Assembly (NCBI RefSeq): GCF_023898315.1
Contig: NC_064621.1
Span: 131,314,521 to 131,378,520 of the forward strand
DNA from: Schistocerca nitens
Taxonomy: Eukaryota > Arthropoda > Insecta > Orthoptera > Acrididae
Length of the DNA stretch: 64,000 nucleotides
Direction of reading: 5' to 3'
Positions within the stretch are counted from its first letter, which is position 1. Each line of letters opens with the position of its first letter. The translations under genes and the position numbers were made by a program. Below the pieces are notes generated by a model. The model made no database searches and was not told the origin of the DNA. It saw nothing but the letters and a program-made list of their open reading frames with translations. This document shows, piece after piece, positions 33,640-44,159 of the stretch.

Positions 33640-34290
33640 CTTGGAGACATCGCGGTGAACGCACATTGGAAGCAGGTATTCGTCATCGCCATACTGGCGT
33701 ATCACCCGGCGTGGTGGTATGGGGTGCCATTGGTTACACGTCTCGGTCACCTCTTGTTCTCGTTGACGGCACTTTGAACAGTGAACGTTAAATTTCGGAT
33801 GTGTCACGACCCGTGGCTCTACCCTTCATTAGATCCCTGCGAAACCCTACATTTCAGCAGGATAATGGACGACCGCATGTTGCAGGCCCTGTACGGGCCT
33901 TTCTGGATACAGAAAATGTTCGACTGCTGCCTTGGCCAGCACATTCTCCAGATCTCTCACCAATTGAAAAGGTCTGGTCAGTGGTGGCCGAGCAACTGGC
34001 TCGTCACAATACGCCAGTCACTACTCTTGATGAACGGTGGTATCGTATTGAAACTGCATGGGCAGCTTTACCTGTACCCGCCATCCAAGCTCTGTTTGAC
34101 TCAATACCCAGGCGTATCAAGGCCGTTATTACGGTCAGAGTTCTGGGTACTGATTTCTCAGGATCTATGCACCCAAACTACATGAAAATGTAATCAAGTG
34201 TCAGTTCTAGTATAATACATTTGTCCAATGAATACCCGTTTATCATCTGCATTTCTTCTTGATGTAGCAATTTTAATGGCCAGTAGTGTA
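33640..34290 (+). mobile_element. Tc1-like transposon, catalytic half with intact 3' TIR
   Basis: One plus-strand frame runs from about 33640 to the stop at 34191-34193, with a single in-frame TAA at 33789-33791. It encodes WRHRGERTLEAG, then VSPGVVVWGAIGYTSRSPLV. The second catalytic Asp follows in NPTFQQDNGRPHVAGP and the final Glu in WPAHSPDLSPIEKVW, 34 residues apart (DD34E). The N-terminal DNA-binding half is missing. The right terminal repeat ends gcaattttaatggccagtag then TGTA at 34290. A SINE-C fragment lies directly to its left. Confidence 0.88.
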
Positions 34291-34379
34291 GAATGATTCG
34301 GACCGTGTCTTCTGGTGCTTCACTTGTTTTGTTAGACAGTGTAGTAGTTAAAAGTAGGCGTGTAGTAGTCGAAGACAGC

Positions 34380-34840
34380 CATTACACCGTATTAGGGGAG
34401 AGCGATAGACTGGAGAGATCGCCAGCAACCGGTGATTTGGAAACGGATTTCAGCTAGGGGTCTCCGATGGGTGGCGCCGAATGGCGACGGACAATGGCGT
34501 CTGTCCGGAGACTTACCGCCAGTAATGAGAGCGAGAGAAGAGGAGAGCAGAGCGGCGTCGTGCGGCTGAGCCAGCGATTCCGCTAATGGCGACCCGGCGG
34601 CCTGATTAAAAGAGCCGCGCTGACCCCGGCCCTCAAAGGGCCAGCCAGACGAGCCCGCCACCTGTGGCCGGGCGCCCACCACTCTGCCGCGATTGTCACT
34701 CCAGGGGCCTCGTAAAAGTGCCGTCTGCCCCAAAGAGGCGATTCCTCATCTCGCCCTTTTGTCGACAGATGTTCTCGTCCAGTTTCTTCCGAGCTTTCAA
34801 CATCTGCCTGCTTGACGTAGCCTTCCTTCCAGCTGAACAA
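34380..34840. promoter_or_regulatory. CpG-rich island
   Basis: A GC- and CpG-rich block with ggcgccgaatggcgacgg, gcgacccggcggcctgatta and tgtggccgggcgcccacc. Overlapping short open frames on both strands are shadows of the composition. No transposon ends are seen. Regulatory or exonic function is unproven. Confidence 0.35.
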
Positions 34841-36852
34841 CGTCGGCTGCCATGCTACGCGGACAGTGCAGAAATTTGTTTTATAGTCGTTAATCCTGCC
34901 ATTATCAATATTCTCCTCATGAGCACTACAATCCTTACTATCGCCTACATTTTCCTCTTTCTACATGATGAATTCACATGTGATTTTTTTCTACTCCACG
35001 ATTTCCTTATCTAATCTCCCTAAAAAATCTTCATTTAGGTCTTCTTTAGTAAGCCCTCACCGCCAGTTCTTTAAAGCATAGATTTCCCATGCAAGAGAGA
35101 AGTTCAGAAAGTAAGGAACGATCGCTCGCGATATGGAAATCATTGTGAAACTCTCATGAAGCTTTGCGCAGATGTGTTGGACAGTGTCTCTGGTGTGTTC
35201 ATAGATAACTTCAGGACGCTCTTCTCGTTTCCAAACGCACACTGAGTGCGCACCGTTCCACAATGGTGGTCTTCGACAGACAAGCTGCCTCATATTCTTC
35301 ATTCTCCTATCAATGCCCACTGTCGGCAGCAAAGAAGGTCCTGTTTGGACGCATTTGGTATTAATATCGCCATATTTCGCGTTCCCACGTTTACCAGACG
35401 TACGTCGGAAGACACGAATACCATGCTAATCCCTTGCCAGCATATCGGTACCGTACTGGCAGACCCGCATCGGAGTGTCGCTACGTTGCCTACACGCTGC
35501 AGTCACGCGCTGAAACGAGAACTTTTTGATCGCCGCTTTAGAAGATCGAACTCCCATACATAAAAGAGCTTCAAACGTCTGATTACTTCACAAGTAACAC
35601 GTTAAATATTTGTTGTTAAAAGCGCTAGTTTTGGTGTCATATCTCCCGATGTACAATGATATAATTTTGCAAGTACATGTAATGGTATATGTGGAGGTCA
35701 AAGGTGTCACGACGATTTCCGCTTGTAACGTTCGGCTCGGTGGTTTCCGGACCAGGGACTTTTACTCTGTATTGATACATTCAGCCTTAGCCACCATCCC
35801 TGTAAGTGTGTAACATCGTCACGGAATCACACTGCTTTCTGGGTGGGCAAAGTAAATGTGGTGCGGAATATATTTCATGCACCATAAGATCGGCAACCGT
35901 ACCTACATCAGCACCTGGGACAGCTGATCTAAGTTAGCTTGCCTATCTTAGGATATTAAATATTTTGTGCGCCACTAGCATTTAATCCACCTTGTAGTTA
36001 TCCACCTGTGATTCTTTCCTTCTACCAATCCTCCAACTATAGATTTTAGTAACAAATAATGTGATCGTTCCATTAAACGTCGGGAGAGCACCCGCAAAAC
36101 TCTTTTCTTCTTCTTCTAATATTTTGGTCTTATACCTTTCGGTCTTTCTCAGTGTAAGCTGACACACTGAAGCTACAGTACTTGTTCCGTCCTTTTAAAC
36201 TAAAGATACACAGGGGCCACATACGTTGTTCGGCAGCAAAGAGTATGCATAAAGTGAACGTGTACGATTCAATCTGTCGGTTCACGCTGAAGTTGGTCAA
36301 AAGGTATGCTGCCGAAATATTAGATGAAGAATGAATAGACTTTGTGTGGCTGCACTCCTGTAATCTGATAGATCAATTATTGTGCCGCGAAAACAAGACG
36401 ATGCACGATTAATGTCAAAATAAGTGCCAAACATTCTACTTCTTCCATTCGTTATCATCTTAGTGAGGTACTTTTTTCTTGCTGACTCGGTGTAGTGCAT
36501 CGTCAATCCTTACTCGATTAAGTCATTTCATTTATCAGTCTCCCGTAATACTTCATTTCAGAGTTATGTAATCATCTCCACTCTCTATATTTCGCATCTG
36601 TACTGAATTTTGCTCAAAACATAGTTTTTCATCATTTTTATCTCTTCTTATGGCTTATATTATTCTATGTAAAAAACTGTCTCTTTTTAAAGTAGGGCAT
36701 TGTGCCATCATGAATTACACTTCCGAGTAGACAAAATCCTTTCACCTTTTAAAGAGTCTCTTTTTCCAATTTAACGAAGCCATCTAGTATGTCGACTTAT
36801 CGGACACATCATTACATTATAAGAACGAAGTTTCTCGCCACGACATTCTTGT
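34841..36852. other. Mostly unassigned; possible repeat at 35050-35570
   Basis: No gene is supported. The segment 35050-35570, read on the minus strand, has repeat-like character with a 91-codon frame (WKREERPEVIYEHTRDTVQH), but I cannot name a family. The rest is AT-rich and featureless. Confidence 0.35.
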
Positions 36853-37706
36853 ATAAAATATTCTCGGACTTATTGCAGAGTCAGTTTTAGCTTTCGACAA
36901 TTACCATCACCGACTTCGTCAGATCAAGTGACTGTCGCGGCAGCCGCTGTGTGGCCTTATGTAGCCCGTGGACATCTTATGATCAGTCGGCAGTTACGTA
37001 ATGGCACCACACATGGTGTCAACGTCTGAAATGGTGGCGCCATCATTATCTTAGGAGCGTCAACAGTGCGGCGAATTTCTCTGTTTCTTCCCAGCGTCGT
37101 GATCTCGATTCCACGCACCACTAAGATTACATCCGCTGTCCCAGTTGATGTTGGCTTCACACATTCTTACTTCCACTGCCTCTTTAATAACAGTAGCCGG
37201 CCGAAGTGGCCGTGCGGTTAAAGGCGCTGCAGTCTGGAACCGCAAGACCGCTACGGTCGCAGGTTCGAATCCTGCCTCGGGCATGGATGTTTGTGATGTC
37301 CTTATGTTAGTTAGGTTTAACTAGTTCTAAGTTCTAGGGGACTAATGACCTCAGCAGTTGAGTCCCATAGTGCTCAGAGCCATTTGAACCATTTAATAAC
37401 AGAATGTGCAAGAACAACTTCAATCGGTGCAGTGGATACAATCTTAGTGGTGCACGGAATCGAGGCTTTGACCCTGAGGAGAAATAGAGAGATTCGCCTC
37501 ATTGTTTAAGCTCGTACGGGAGAGGTGACGTCACCATCTACGGCAGAATGACCTAACTGCCGACCAATCAGAAGATGTCCGTGGGCAATATAAGACCATC
37601 ACAGCAGCTGCCACGACAGTGAGTGTCTCATTATGTAATCGATGGTGGAAATCGTCGAGGTTTTATGCACAACTGACGCAGCGAGAAGTCCCAGAATATT
37701 TTATAT
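36853..37706. mobile_element. Large palindromic element with SINE-A in its loop
   Basis: Two arms of roughly 300 bp are inverted copies. The left arm (36853-37190) contains ataaaatattctcgg, gacatcttatgatcagtcgg and accactaagattacatcc. The reverse complement of 37395-37706 contains ataaaatattctggg, gacatcttctgattggtcgg and accactaagattgtatcc in the same order. A SINE-A with its own TSD occupies the centre. The left arm, read on the minus strand near 36895-36925, has ctgacgaagtcggtgatgg then attgtcgaaagc, like a hammerhead core pointing outward. The right arm carries a degraded counterpart near 37640. No coding region is present. Confidence 0.7.
37194..37391 (+). mobile_element. SINE-A copy, 11-bp TSD
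   Basis: Full-length head, body and tail. The target duplication tttaataacag is at 37183-37193 and 37392-37402, in the loop of the palindromic element. Confidence 0.94.
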
Positions 37707-38214
37707 AGTTGTGTTACGTTGTGAACGACTCAATCCCATACCTTCATAACAAACAATGAAATAAGGAAAATCACAAGGCAGGTCGAAAGAGCAAGTTGTC
37801 GGGATGGAAGTAGGAGGTACTGACGAGAGCAGGCGTCCATCCGATATCGGCGATCTTCATCGTGCTGGAGGGATCTCAATGTAACGAGCAAAAGCAGCAC
37901 GTGACAGTGTAACGCACCAGCCAGCAGAGTCATCCTGCACTATTTGTGTACAGCGTGTGTTTTAGGGCGCACATTGACATTCACTCTCGAATTGGTACAG
38001 ATAAAGGGTACTTAACGACCATAGTATTCATTGTTACTTAGATAAGCCAAAGCAGCAAGAACTACGTTAGCAAGAGTCATCAGCAGTATTGTGTGTCAAT
38101 AAATTATTCGAGAGCCTGTCTGTTATAAGTGCTTCGTTAAGAGAACACATCAAAATATGGTAGCAATAGTGGCTCGCGCGAACTACTATTTTTCAAGAAT
38201 CACCTGCAAGCAGG
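37707..38214. other. No feature recognised
   Basis: Unassigned sequence. Confidence 0.45.
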
Positions 38215-38560
38215 GATCTGCACGGAAAGCCGAGCGCATTATCGCGCCGCTTCCGGGATTCAGGGAGGCGAGTCTGCCCATGATCGCCTGTCCGATTAAC
38301 GACGACGTCTAGTCAGTTGGCCAGCCTGGGTGTGGTTACTAGGCGGTTTCCCACATAGAACTAGATAAATACCGGATTGGTACCCACGTCTCGCTTCACA
38401 TCTCACATCCAAGCTACACGAGCACCTCACATGAAGTACGAGAGTTAACTAAATGCAGACAGATCGGATACACGAATTACGTTCCGTCGTGGGAGGGGGG
38501 GGGGGGGGGGGGTGCCAATGGGAAGGTGTGAAGGACATCCAACCACCAACTGACACTAAC
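38215..38560 (+). mobile_element. SINE-D copy (head degraded)
   Basis: The body words gatcgcctgtccgattaacg, gttggccagcctgggtgtgg, ttactaggcggtttcccaca and the tail aaggacatccaaccacc match the reverse complement of 6680-7007 in order. A run of 18 G at 38495-38512 replaces the G-rich part of the tail. Confidence 0.75.
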
Positions 38561-39366
38561 ATAGCCTCAGTAGAAGATCTGTAAACTGGGAGGAAATTTA
38601 TTTTTTAGTGGTATTTTCAAATTCAAAGTGTTGGAATAAGCTTCTGAGTGATCAAGGCGCTACCCTCCTTGGCTCCAGTTGTGGTCACAGTACACCGCCG
38701 ACATGTTGGCGTAATTGTTTTCATACTGAACATGATGCCGCAAGCTTTAGCTCCACAGGCGGCCGAACCGGTGCTCGGTCAGTTACTTCATTAACTCTCG
38801 ATCGTGCTAAATTCCGATTATAATCAGTATTTGATGACACATCCTCTAGATTCAACGGCTGATCAGGAACACTCTTTGCTGTGTTTCGGATGTCTTTGCC
38901 TCGCTCAGAACCAATAACTACAAATCGCGACAACGTCTGCTTTACAATGTGTTATTCACAAAGTTTTTCTAGCGAAAGTTAAAAATGTGTTAAACGACCT
39001 CTTGATACATCGTTTGCATGTTTACAATATGAAATAATAAACTAAAAATTTCAATTTAAACACTTACAATTTGCGTATTTTTCATAGCTTGAAGAACAAC
39101 AAAGGATCACTTACGCATAACAGCGCCGGTTTTACACTCCGTCAAGTCGAAAATATATGATTTGGGGAGCGACAGTATAACAACCTAACAAGTGTTAATA
39201 AACGTCGCTCATTTTTAGTATTCGGCTGAGACGACTTTGTCCCAAATGGGTCCCTGATCATTGTCTCCAATCAAAATTATTTTTTCCCATAATGCAAGGG
39301 TATTTGCGTAAATACTTTTATACGAATTATTGTGATGTCCCCAAGTATAGGATCGTCGTAACAGCT
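38561..39366. other. No feature recognised
   Basis: Unassigned AT-rich sequence with short open frames only. Confidence 0.45.
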
Positions 39367-39367
39367 T

Positions 39368-39535
39368 AGAGGGTCATGGACTGTGCGGCTGGTCCCGGCG
39401 GAGGTTCGAGTCCTCACTCGGGCATGGGTGTGTGTGTGTTTGTCCTTAGGATAATTTAGGTTAAGTAGTGTGTAAGGACTGATGACCTTAGCAGCTAAGT
39501 CCCATAAGATTTCACACACATTCGAACACTTTTTG
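39368..39535 (+). mobile_element. SINE-B copy
   Basis: tcatggactgtgcggctggt, box B-like GGTTCGAGTCC, GTCCTTAGGATAATTTAGG and the tail CATAAGATTTCACACACATT identify the family. The start of the head is missing. Confidence 0.88.
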
Positions 39536-39651
39536 AACAGTTGAGAGATAGATTATACAAAGTTTCTCCAGGAATTGTTTACACTTATTTTCTGCTTTTG
39601 TAACCCAATTACTTTTTCTGTCCCTAATTATTTTGCTCCTTCTGTGCTGTC

Positions 39652-39872
39652 TACCGAGCGGGATGGCTCAGTGGTTAGCGTAGTGGACTCAAATACGGGA
39701 GAACGACTGTTGACTTTTCCGCACTTTTTCCATGGTTTCCCTAAATCGCTCAACGCAAATGTCGGAATGTTTCTGCCGATTTCCTTCCCCATCCTTCTGT
39801 TATCCGAATTTGTGCTCCGTCTCTGACGATCTCGTTATCGACGGAACGTTAAACACCAGTCTTCCTTTCTTT
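39652..39872 (+). mobile_element. SINE-C copy
   Basis: tRNA-like start GGGATGGCTCAGTGGTTAGC with degraded box B, then GGTTTCCCTAAATCGCTC, TTTCCTTCCCCATCCTTC and a tail with CGGAACGTTAAACACCAG then TCTTCCTTTC. Confidence 0.82.
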
Positions 39873-41264
39873 TCTGTGCTGTCTGAAGTGTCTGTTTGTT
39901 AGCTGTGCGCACAGAATCTACGTTACGCTGTCTAAATTTTGTGTGGTCCATCAATGCTTTCTTCTTTAGCTTTTGTACATTTCCGGTTACTTTTGTTTCT
40001 GAGTATCGAATACTGTTGTAGCTTTTCAAATAAATGCACTTTCGTCATTAGTTATGAGATCTCATCTGGTATCCAAGGCTATTTATTTTATGCCTTTTGG
40101 TATCCTTTTCTTTAATGTTTAACTAAAAGAATTCTGTGCTGGACGCGAGTGAGTCGTTGCAAATACATTTTCGGAGAATATCTTGAAGAGACTGTGTACG
40201 ACGTCACATAAGGACATCGAAGATATCGTGTACGAATCAGGTTGAAGATTACAAGAGTCATCTGGGTGTTGATACTGGTAGCGATCTTAAACTAGAGCGA
40301 ACCAAATGTCAATTAAAATAATAGAAGATAGAATGAATGTAGGTGGAAAGATCGAACGTAGAAAAATTTCGATAGCTAAAAACTCAAACGACTTAGGAGC
40401 AACAGGTACCACAATAAATAATGACATATGAGTGACTCACTGGTGTGGGAAATCACTGTAATTGCATTAAAAGAGATTTGGTAACTTCATCGGAAAAGGT
40501 ACTAATGGTGAAACAGTCAGAGCTGTATTATCACTCTGAAAGATCCTGACAACCAGGTCGGAATAACTCTGGGACAAAACAGTTGTGGAAGCCATTTGCA
40601 ATTAAATTTATTCGTACAGCGTAAAGTCCCAAAAACAAATAATTGCTTACCGATAAAAGGATTACAGCTTTTACTGACTGCGGTCCGTAAAAACACAACT
40701 TTTAATATGTTGATGAAAAATCTGTGTTTATTATCTGTCGTGCCGTTTTGCTTTGCGGGGAAAGGCCATCATCAGAATTAAATTATCGACCGGAAGAGAA
40801 GAGATTGTCGGCACGACGGTCCATGGTGCTTCAGAGGTCTTTCGATGTAATACGACGATAACTTTAGACTGTTGTTTAAAAGATCGGTAATTACTGTGAC
40901 TGCTGTTGTCGTTCCCTAGCAAGAATAGTCAAAATCATTACTATCCTCCATGCCTCGTTTACATATTCTGTTTTATACTATCTTTACCGTAACTGCATTT
41001 GGCATAATCGTAGATCTGAAAACGTAATAAATTATTCGTAATCCAAACGACTGACAAGCGGAGTCGCGAAGCCTAGCTGATGGCGAAATTAAAATATTGT
41101 TCGCTTTCCTCCGTACAATTCTCATAAAAGTGACCTAATTATCTGTCCGGTAGGGAAAATACCTAATTTCACTCTGTAAACTAGCCACACTTATCTTCGT
41201 ATTAATTTGACCAATCTGTAAACTTTATGGGGTACCCATATAGCTTGTTATGCTTGTAGTCCCG
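39873..41264. other. No gene recognised; possible hammerhead-like motif at 40751-40785
   Basis: AT-rich and unassigned. On the minus strand, 40751-40785 reads ttctgatgatggcctttccc then cgcaaagc, which resembles the CTGATGA strand and hairpin of a hammerhead, but the GAAA strand is altered. Confidence 0.3.
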
Positions 41265-41335
41265 AATTTCCCATATGACATGTCTGAGGTTACAGCAACA
41301 TCTATCGATGGTTCTCCATCCAAATCGGACTTACA
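41265..41335 (-). mobile_element. Short fragment of the LINE found at 42190-43660
   Basis: tatgacatgtctgaggttac, then agcaacatctatcgatgg and ttctccatccaa repeat the sequence around 42801-42829 and 43016-43048, which flanks a SINE there. It corresponds to the segment before the PQGSV-type block of the reverse transcriptase. Confidence 0.65.
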
Positions 41336-41412
41336 CCATTGTAAGCCACTTTGTCTAGAAGCAATTGGTTAACAACAGCTAAAAAGTTCTTCTTAACGTT
41401 TCTCGCGTATTA

Positions 41413-41991
41413 CGAGAGCCCACTCAAAAGTAATGTCTACGAATTTTTTATGTGAAAACTCTTACAGCAGTTTAAATAAAACAAACGTTATTAACATTCT
41501 ACATCTTTATTCATCATGTTTTCATATTTTCAGCCGTCTGTCTCTAGAGGGCTCCGAATTTTAGAGTGTAACATGGCGGTGTGTAACGTAGCTACGTCGC
41601 CACGTGAGAAAGATCGAAGCGTTCGTCGACACACGGAGCACTCTATCCTTCAGCAAGAAAATGCGAGACCACACGCGCGTGCTGAAACATCTGCAACAGT
41701 CCGATGCTTTGGGTTCACTTTCACCGATCATCCTCCATACAGTACCGAGTTGGCCTCATCAGATTTTCATCTGGTTTCCAAACCTAAAGAACACCTTGGA
41801 CGACTTCACTCTGTTAGTGATGAAGAGGTTCAAGCAGAGGTGAAGTTTTCGCTCCGTCCACGAGTCAAACATTGGAAAGTGGCGGCATCAACAAGCTGGT
41901 CTCTCGTTGGGAGAAGTGTGTTCGTATCCAGGGGAGATTTAAGAGTTTTCACACAAAAGAATCGGAGGCATTACTTTTCAGCACTCCCTGG
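41413..41991 (+). mobile_element. Internally deleted mariner-like element with long TIRs
   Basis: Terminal inverted repeats of about 45 bp are easy to see: left aaaagtaatgtctacgaatt then tgtgaaaactctta, right (reverse complement) aaaagtaatgcctccgattc then tgtgaaaactctta. TA flanks it at 41411-41412 and 41992-41993. The 579-bp interior keeps only the C-terminal half of the transposase: SILQQENARPHARAETS, then HPPYSTELASSDFHLVSKPK. The usual second catalytic Asp in HDNARPH is Glu here. The N-terminal and first catalytic regions are deleted. It is non-autonomous. Confidence 0.88.
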
Positions 41992-42829
41992 TACATGCGT
42001 GACTGAAAAGCATAATACAATAAATACATTGTTTACATTCCATCTGGACCCTTTGCTTCCATTTTCCATGGTCCTACTGACTTCAGACAAATTATGACAA
42101 ATTTCTTCGAAAAATAGTTCACCCCTTCTTTCCTTTCAACTAATGCAATTTACCTTCTGGGCATCTTAGGCATTAAAGGACGAATTCGGAAAAGCCGATT
42201 GTAGGAAAACTACTGTGAAATAGATAACAGACATTACATGACACTTTATTACATCATTAAGGTTTCTTTCCTTCCATTCACGTAAGGAGCGCTCGAAGCG
42301 TTCAATATCTCTTGTGAGTCCCTTTTGGTATGTTATCATGAAGTTGAGAAATAAAATAGTTCATTTCATTAGTTAGCAAGAAGTCATGTTTGTAGACTGA
42401 TTGCATTTTGCCAGCACCTTATCAACGAACCCTGGTCTGCCACTTGCTTCACCAACGAGTAAACCTACGTGGTTATGCGGATTCAGATTCCCACAAACTG
42501 TTAGACCCAGGTATTTATATGAGTTGACCGACACCATTTGTGACTCATTAATGTTGTAGTCATTCTGCGTTCTATGAAGTGCACAGGTTTACATTTCTAA
42601 AAATTAAAAGTATTTTATCAATGTTTGCACCACTTTCAAATTTTATCGGTATGTGGACGAATATTTCTGACATTGTATTTCAGATGGTACTTCATTATCG
42701 ATAACTGTATTAGTTGTAAAAAGTCTGAAATTACTCTTAATTCTATCATTCATCTCGTTAACATAAAACATGGATAGCAAGAGACCCAGTACACTTTCCT
42801 ATGACATGTCTGAGGTTACTGCAACATCT

Positions 42830-43015
42830 GGCTCAAATGGCTCTGAGCACTATGGGACTTAACATCTTAGGTCATCAGTCCCCTAGAACTTAGAACTACT
42901 TAAACCTAACTAACCTAAGGACATCACACACATCCATGCCCCAGGCAGGATTCGAACCTGCGACCGTAGCAGTCCCGCGGTTCCGGACTGCAGCGCCTAG
43001 AACCGCACGGCCGGC
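42830..43015 (-). mobile_element. SINE-A copy, 12-bp TSD with one mismatch
   Basis: Full family structure on the minus strand. The flanks actgcaacatct (42818-42829) and actgcaatatct (43016-43027) are the target duplication, located in the LINE remnant. Confidence 0.92.
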
Positions 43016-43076
43016 ACTGCAATATCTATCGATGGTTCTCCATCCAAGATAATCTGTTGCGTCCTCTTCACAAGGA

Positions 43077-43319
43077 CCGAGCGAGGTGTCGCAGTGGTTA
43101 GACACTGGACTCGCATTCGGAAGGACGACGGTTCAATCCCGCGTCCGGCCATCCTGATTTAGGTTTTCCGTGATTTCCCTAAATCACTCCAGGCAAATGC
43201 CGGGATGGTTCCTCTGAAAGGGCACGGCCGACTTCCTTCCCCATCCTTCCCTAATCCGATGAGACCGTGAGACCGATGACCAAGCTGTCTGGTCTTCCCC
43301 AAACCAACCAACCAACCAA
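43077..43319 (+). mobile_element. SINE-C copy with (CCAA) tail, 13-bp TSD
   Basis: tRNA-like head GGTGTCGCAGTGGTTAGACA and box B region ACGGTTCAATCCCGC are followed by TTTCCGTGATTTCCCTAAAT, GGCCGACTTCCTTCCCCATC and a tail of CCAACCAACCAACCAA. The target duplication ctcttcacaagga lies at 43064-43076 and 43320-43332. This is the reference full-length copy of SINE-C here. Confidence 0.94.
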
Positions 43320-43754
43320 CTCTTCACAAGGAATCCTCAATCCAATCAAATTATTCGCTTGACACCCAAAATGGCTGTAGTTTCATTATTAAAGGTTGCT
43401 CTGGTAGTTAGTCAAATGCTTTTTGAATGTCGAGAAACACTGCATCTACCTGATTGGAATTTTTTGTTTCCGTGCTGGTTAGCAAGGACGAGAGCATTCT
43501 TTATAACTTGCATAGTTAATTCTGAATTCATAATTTGTACTAAGACTCTACAACAGATGGACGGCAGTAATAGTAGGTGGCAGTCTTCTAGTTCACTTCT
43601 GTTACCATCGCCTAAATAGGTGTGACCTGTGTTTTCTTCGATCCGTGGGCACATTCAAGGGATCTGCGGTATTTTAAAATTATTCTTATTCTGACACAGA
43701 GGTATTACAGGCATTGGCTGCAAGCAGGCATTGACTGAGAGAATGGGGAAAGTT

Positions 43755-44015
43755 GAAAATTACTGTCGGACCGGAATTAGAGCCCAGGCGTCCTGCTTAC
43801 TACGCAGATTCCGTAACCATTGAGCCATCCGCACACAGTAGTCATTGCAGCGGCATGGACTATCGTAGCATGCCTCCCGCCAAAACTAAATGCTCCCCTT
43901 ACCCACACATTACGAATGTAGTACCCCTTCTCCATCCTCATTACTCACGGTATTTCGCCGATTCCCGTAGGAGTTACGAGACTGGTGTGCATCTGCACTG
44001 AAGAGATCATTGGCC
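43755..44015 (-). mobile_element. SINE-F copy
   Basis: Plus-strand words caggcgtcctgcttactacg, ccgtaaccattgagccatcc, catgcctcccgccaaaacta and gcatctgcactgaagagatc recur in the same order at 46145-46410. The head, on the minus strand, has a tRNA-like GGATGGCTCAATGGTTACGG. Confidence 0.75.
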
Positions 44016-44159
44016 GACCTCGCCTTCATTTTCAACTTTCACCACTGATTTCTATCAATACCCGCTTGCAGCCGATGTCTATAATAGCTTTGTGTCTTAA
44101 TTCATAATGGCTGCTGGATCAAAATGGCGTCTGTTCTTTCGGACTTCTCCAAAGGAACA

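Larger units (their letters stand above)
42190..43660 (-). mobile_element. CR1/Jockey-like LINE remnant with two nested SINEs
   Basis: With the two SINEs removed, the minus strand reads in order: HGNKKFQSGRCSVSRHSKSI (a finger region resembling VDAVFLDIQKAFD in another frame), then ILDGEPSID, SVLGLLLSMFYVNEMNDRI where PQGSVLGPLLF is usual, and KSNFRLFTTNTVIDNEVPS in place of FADD. The thumb reads QMVSVNSYKYLGLTVCGNLN and PHNHVGLLVGEASGRPGF, and a tail ends near 42260. The catalytic Asp pair is not recognisable. Many stops are present. Confidence 0.7.

Noticed and set aside
35057..35563. Overlapping 91- and 105-codon frames as a transposase
   Set aside because: The segment feels repeat-like but I could not identify any transposase motif or terminal repeats, so only a low-confidence note was kept.
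38495..38512. G-run as a quadruplex regulatory element
   Set aside because: A plain homopolymer run inside a SINE tail is better explained by slippage and possibly assembly error.
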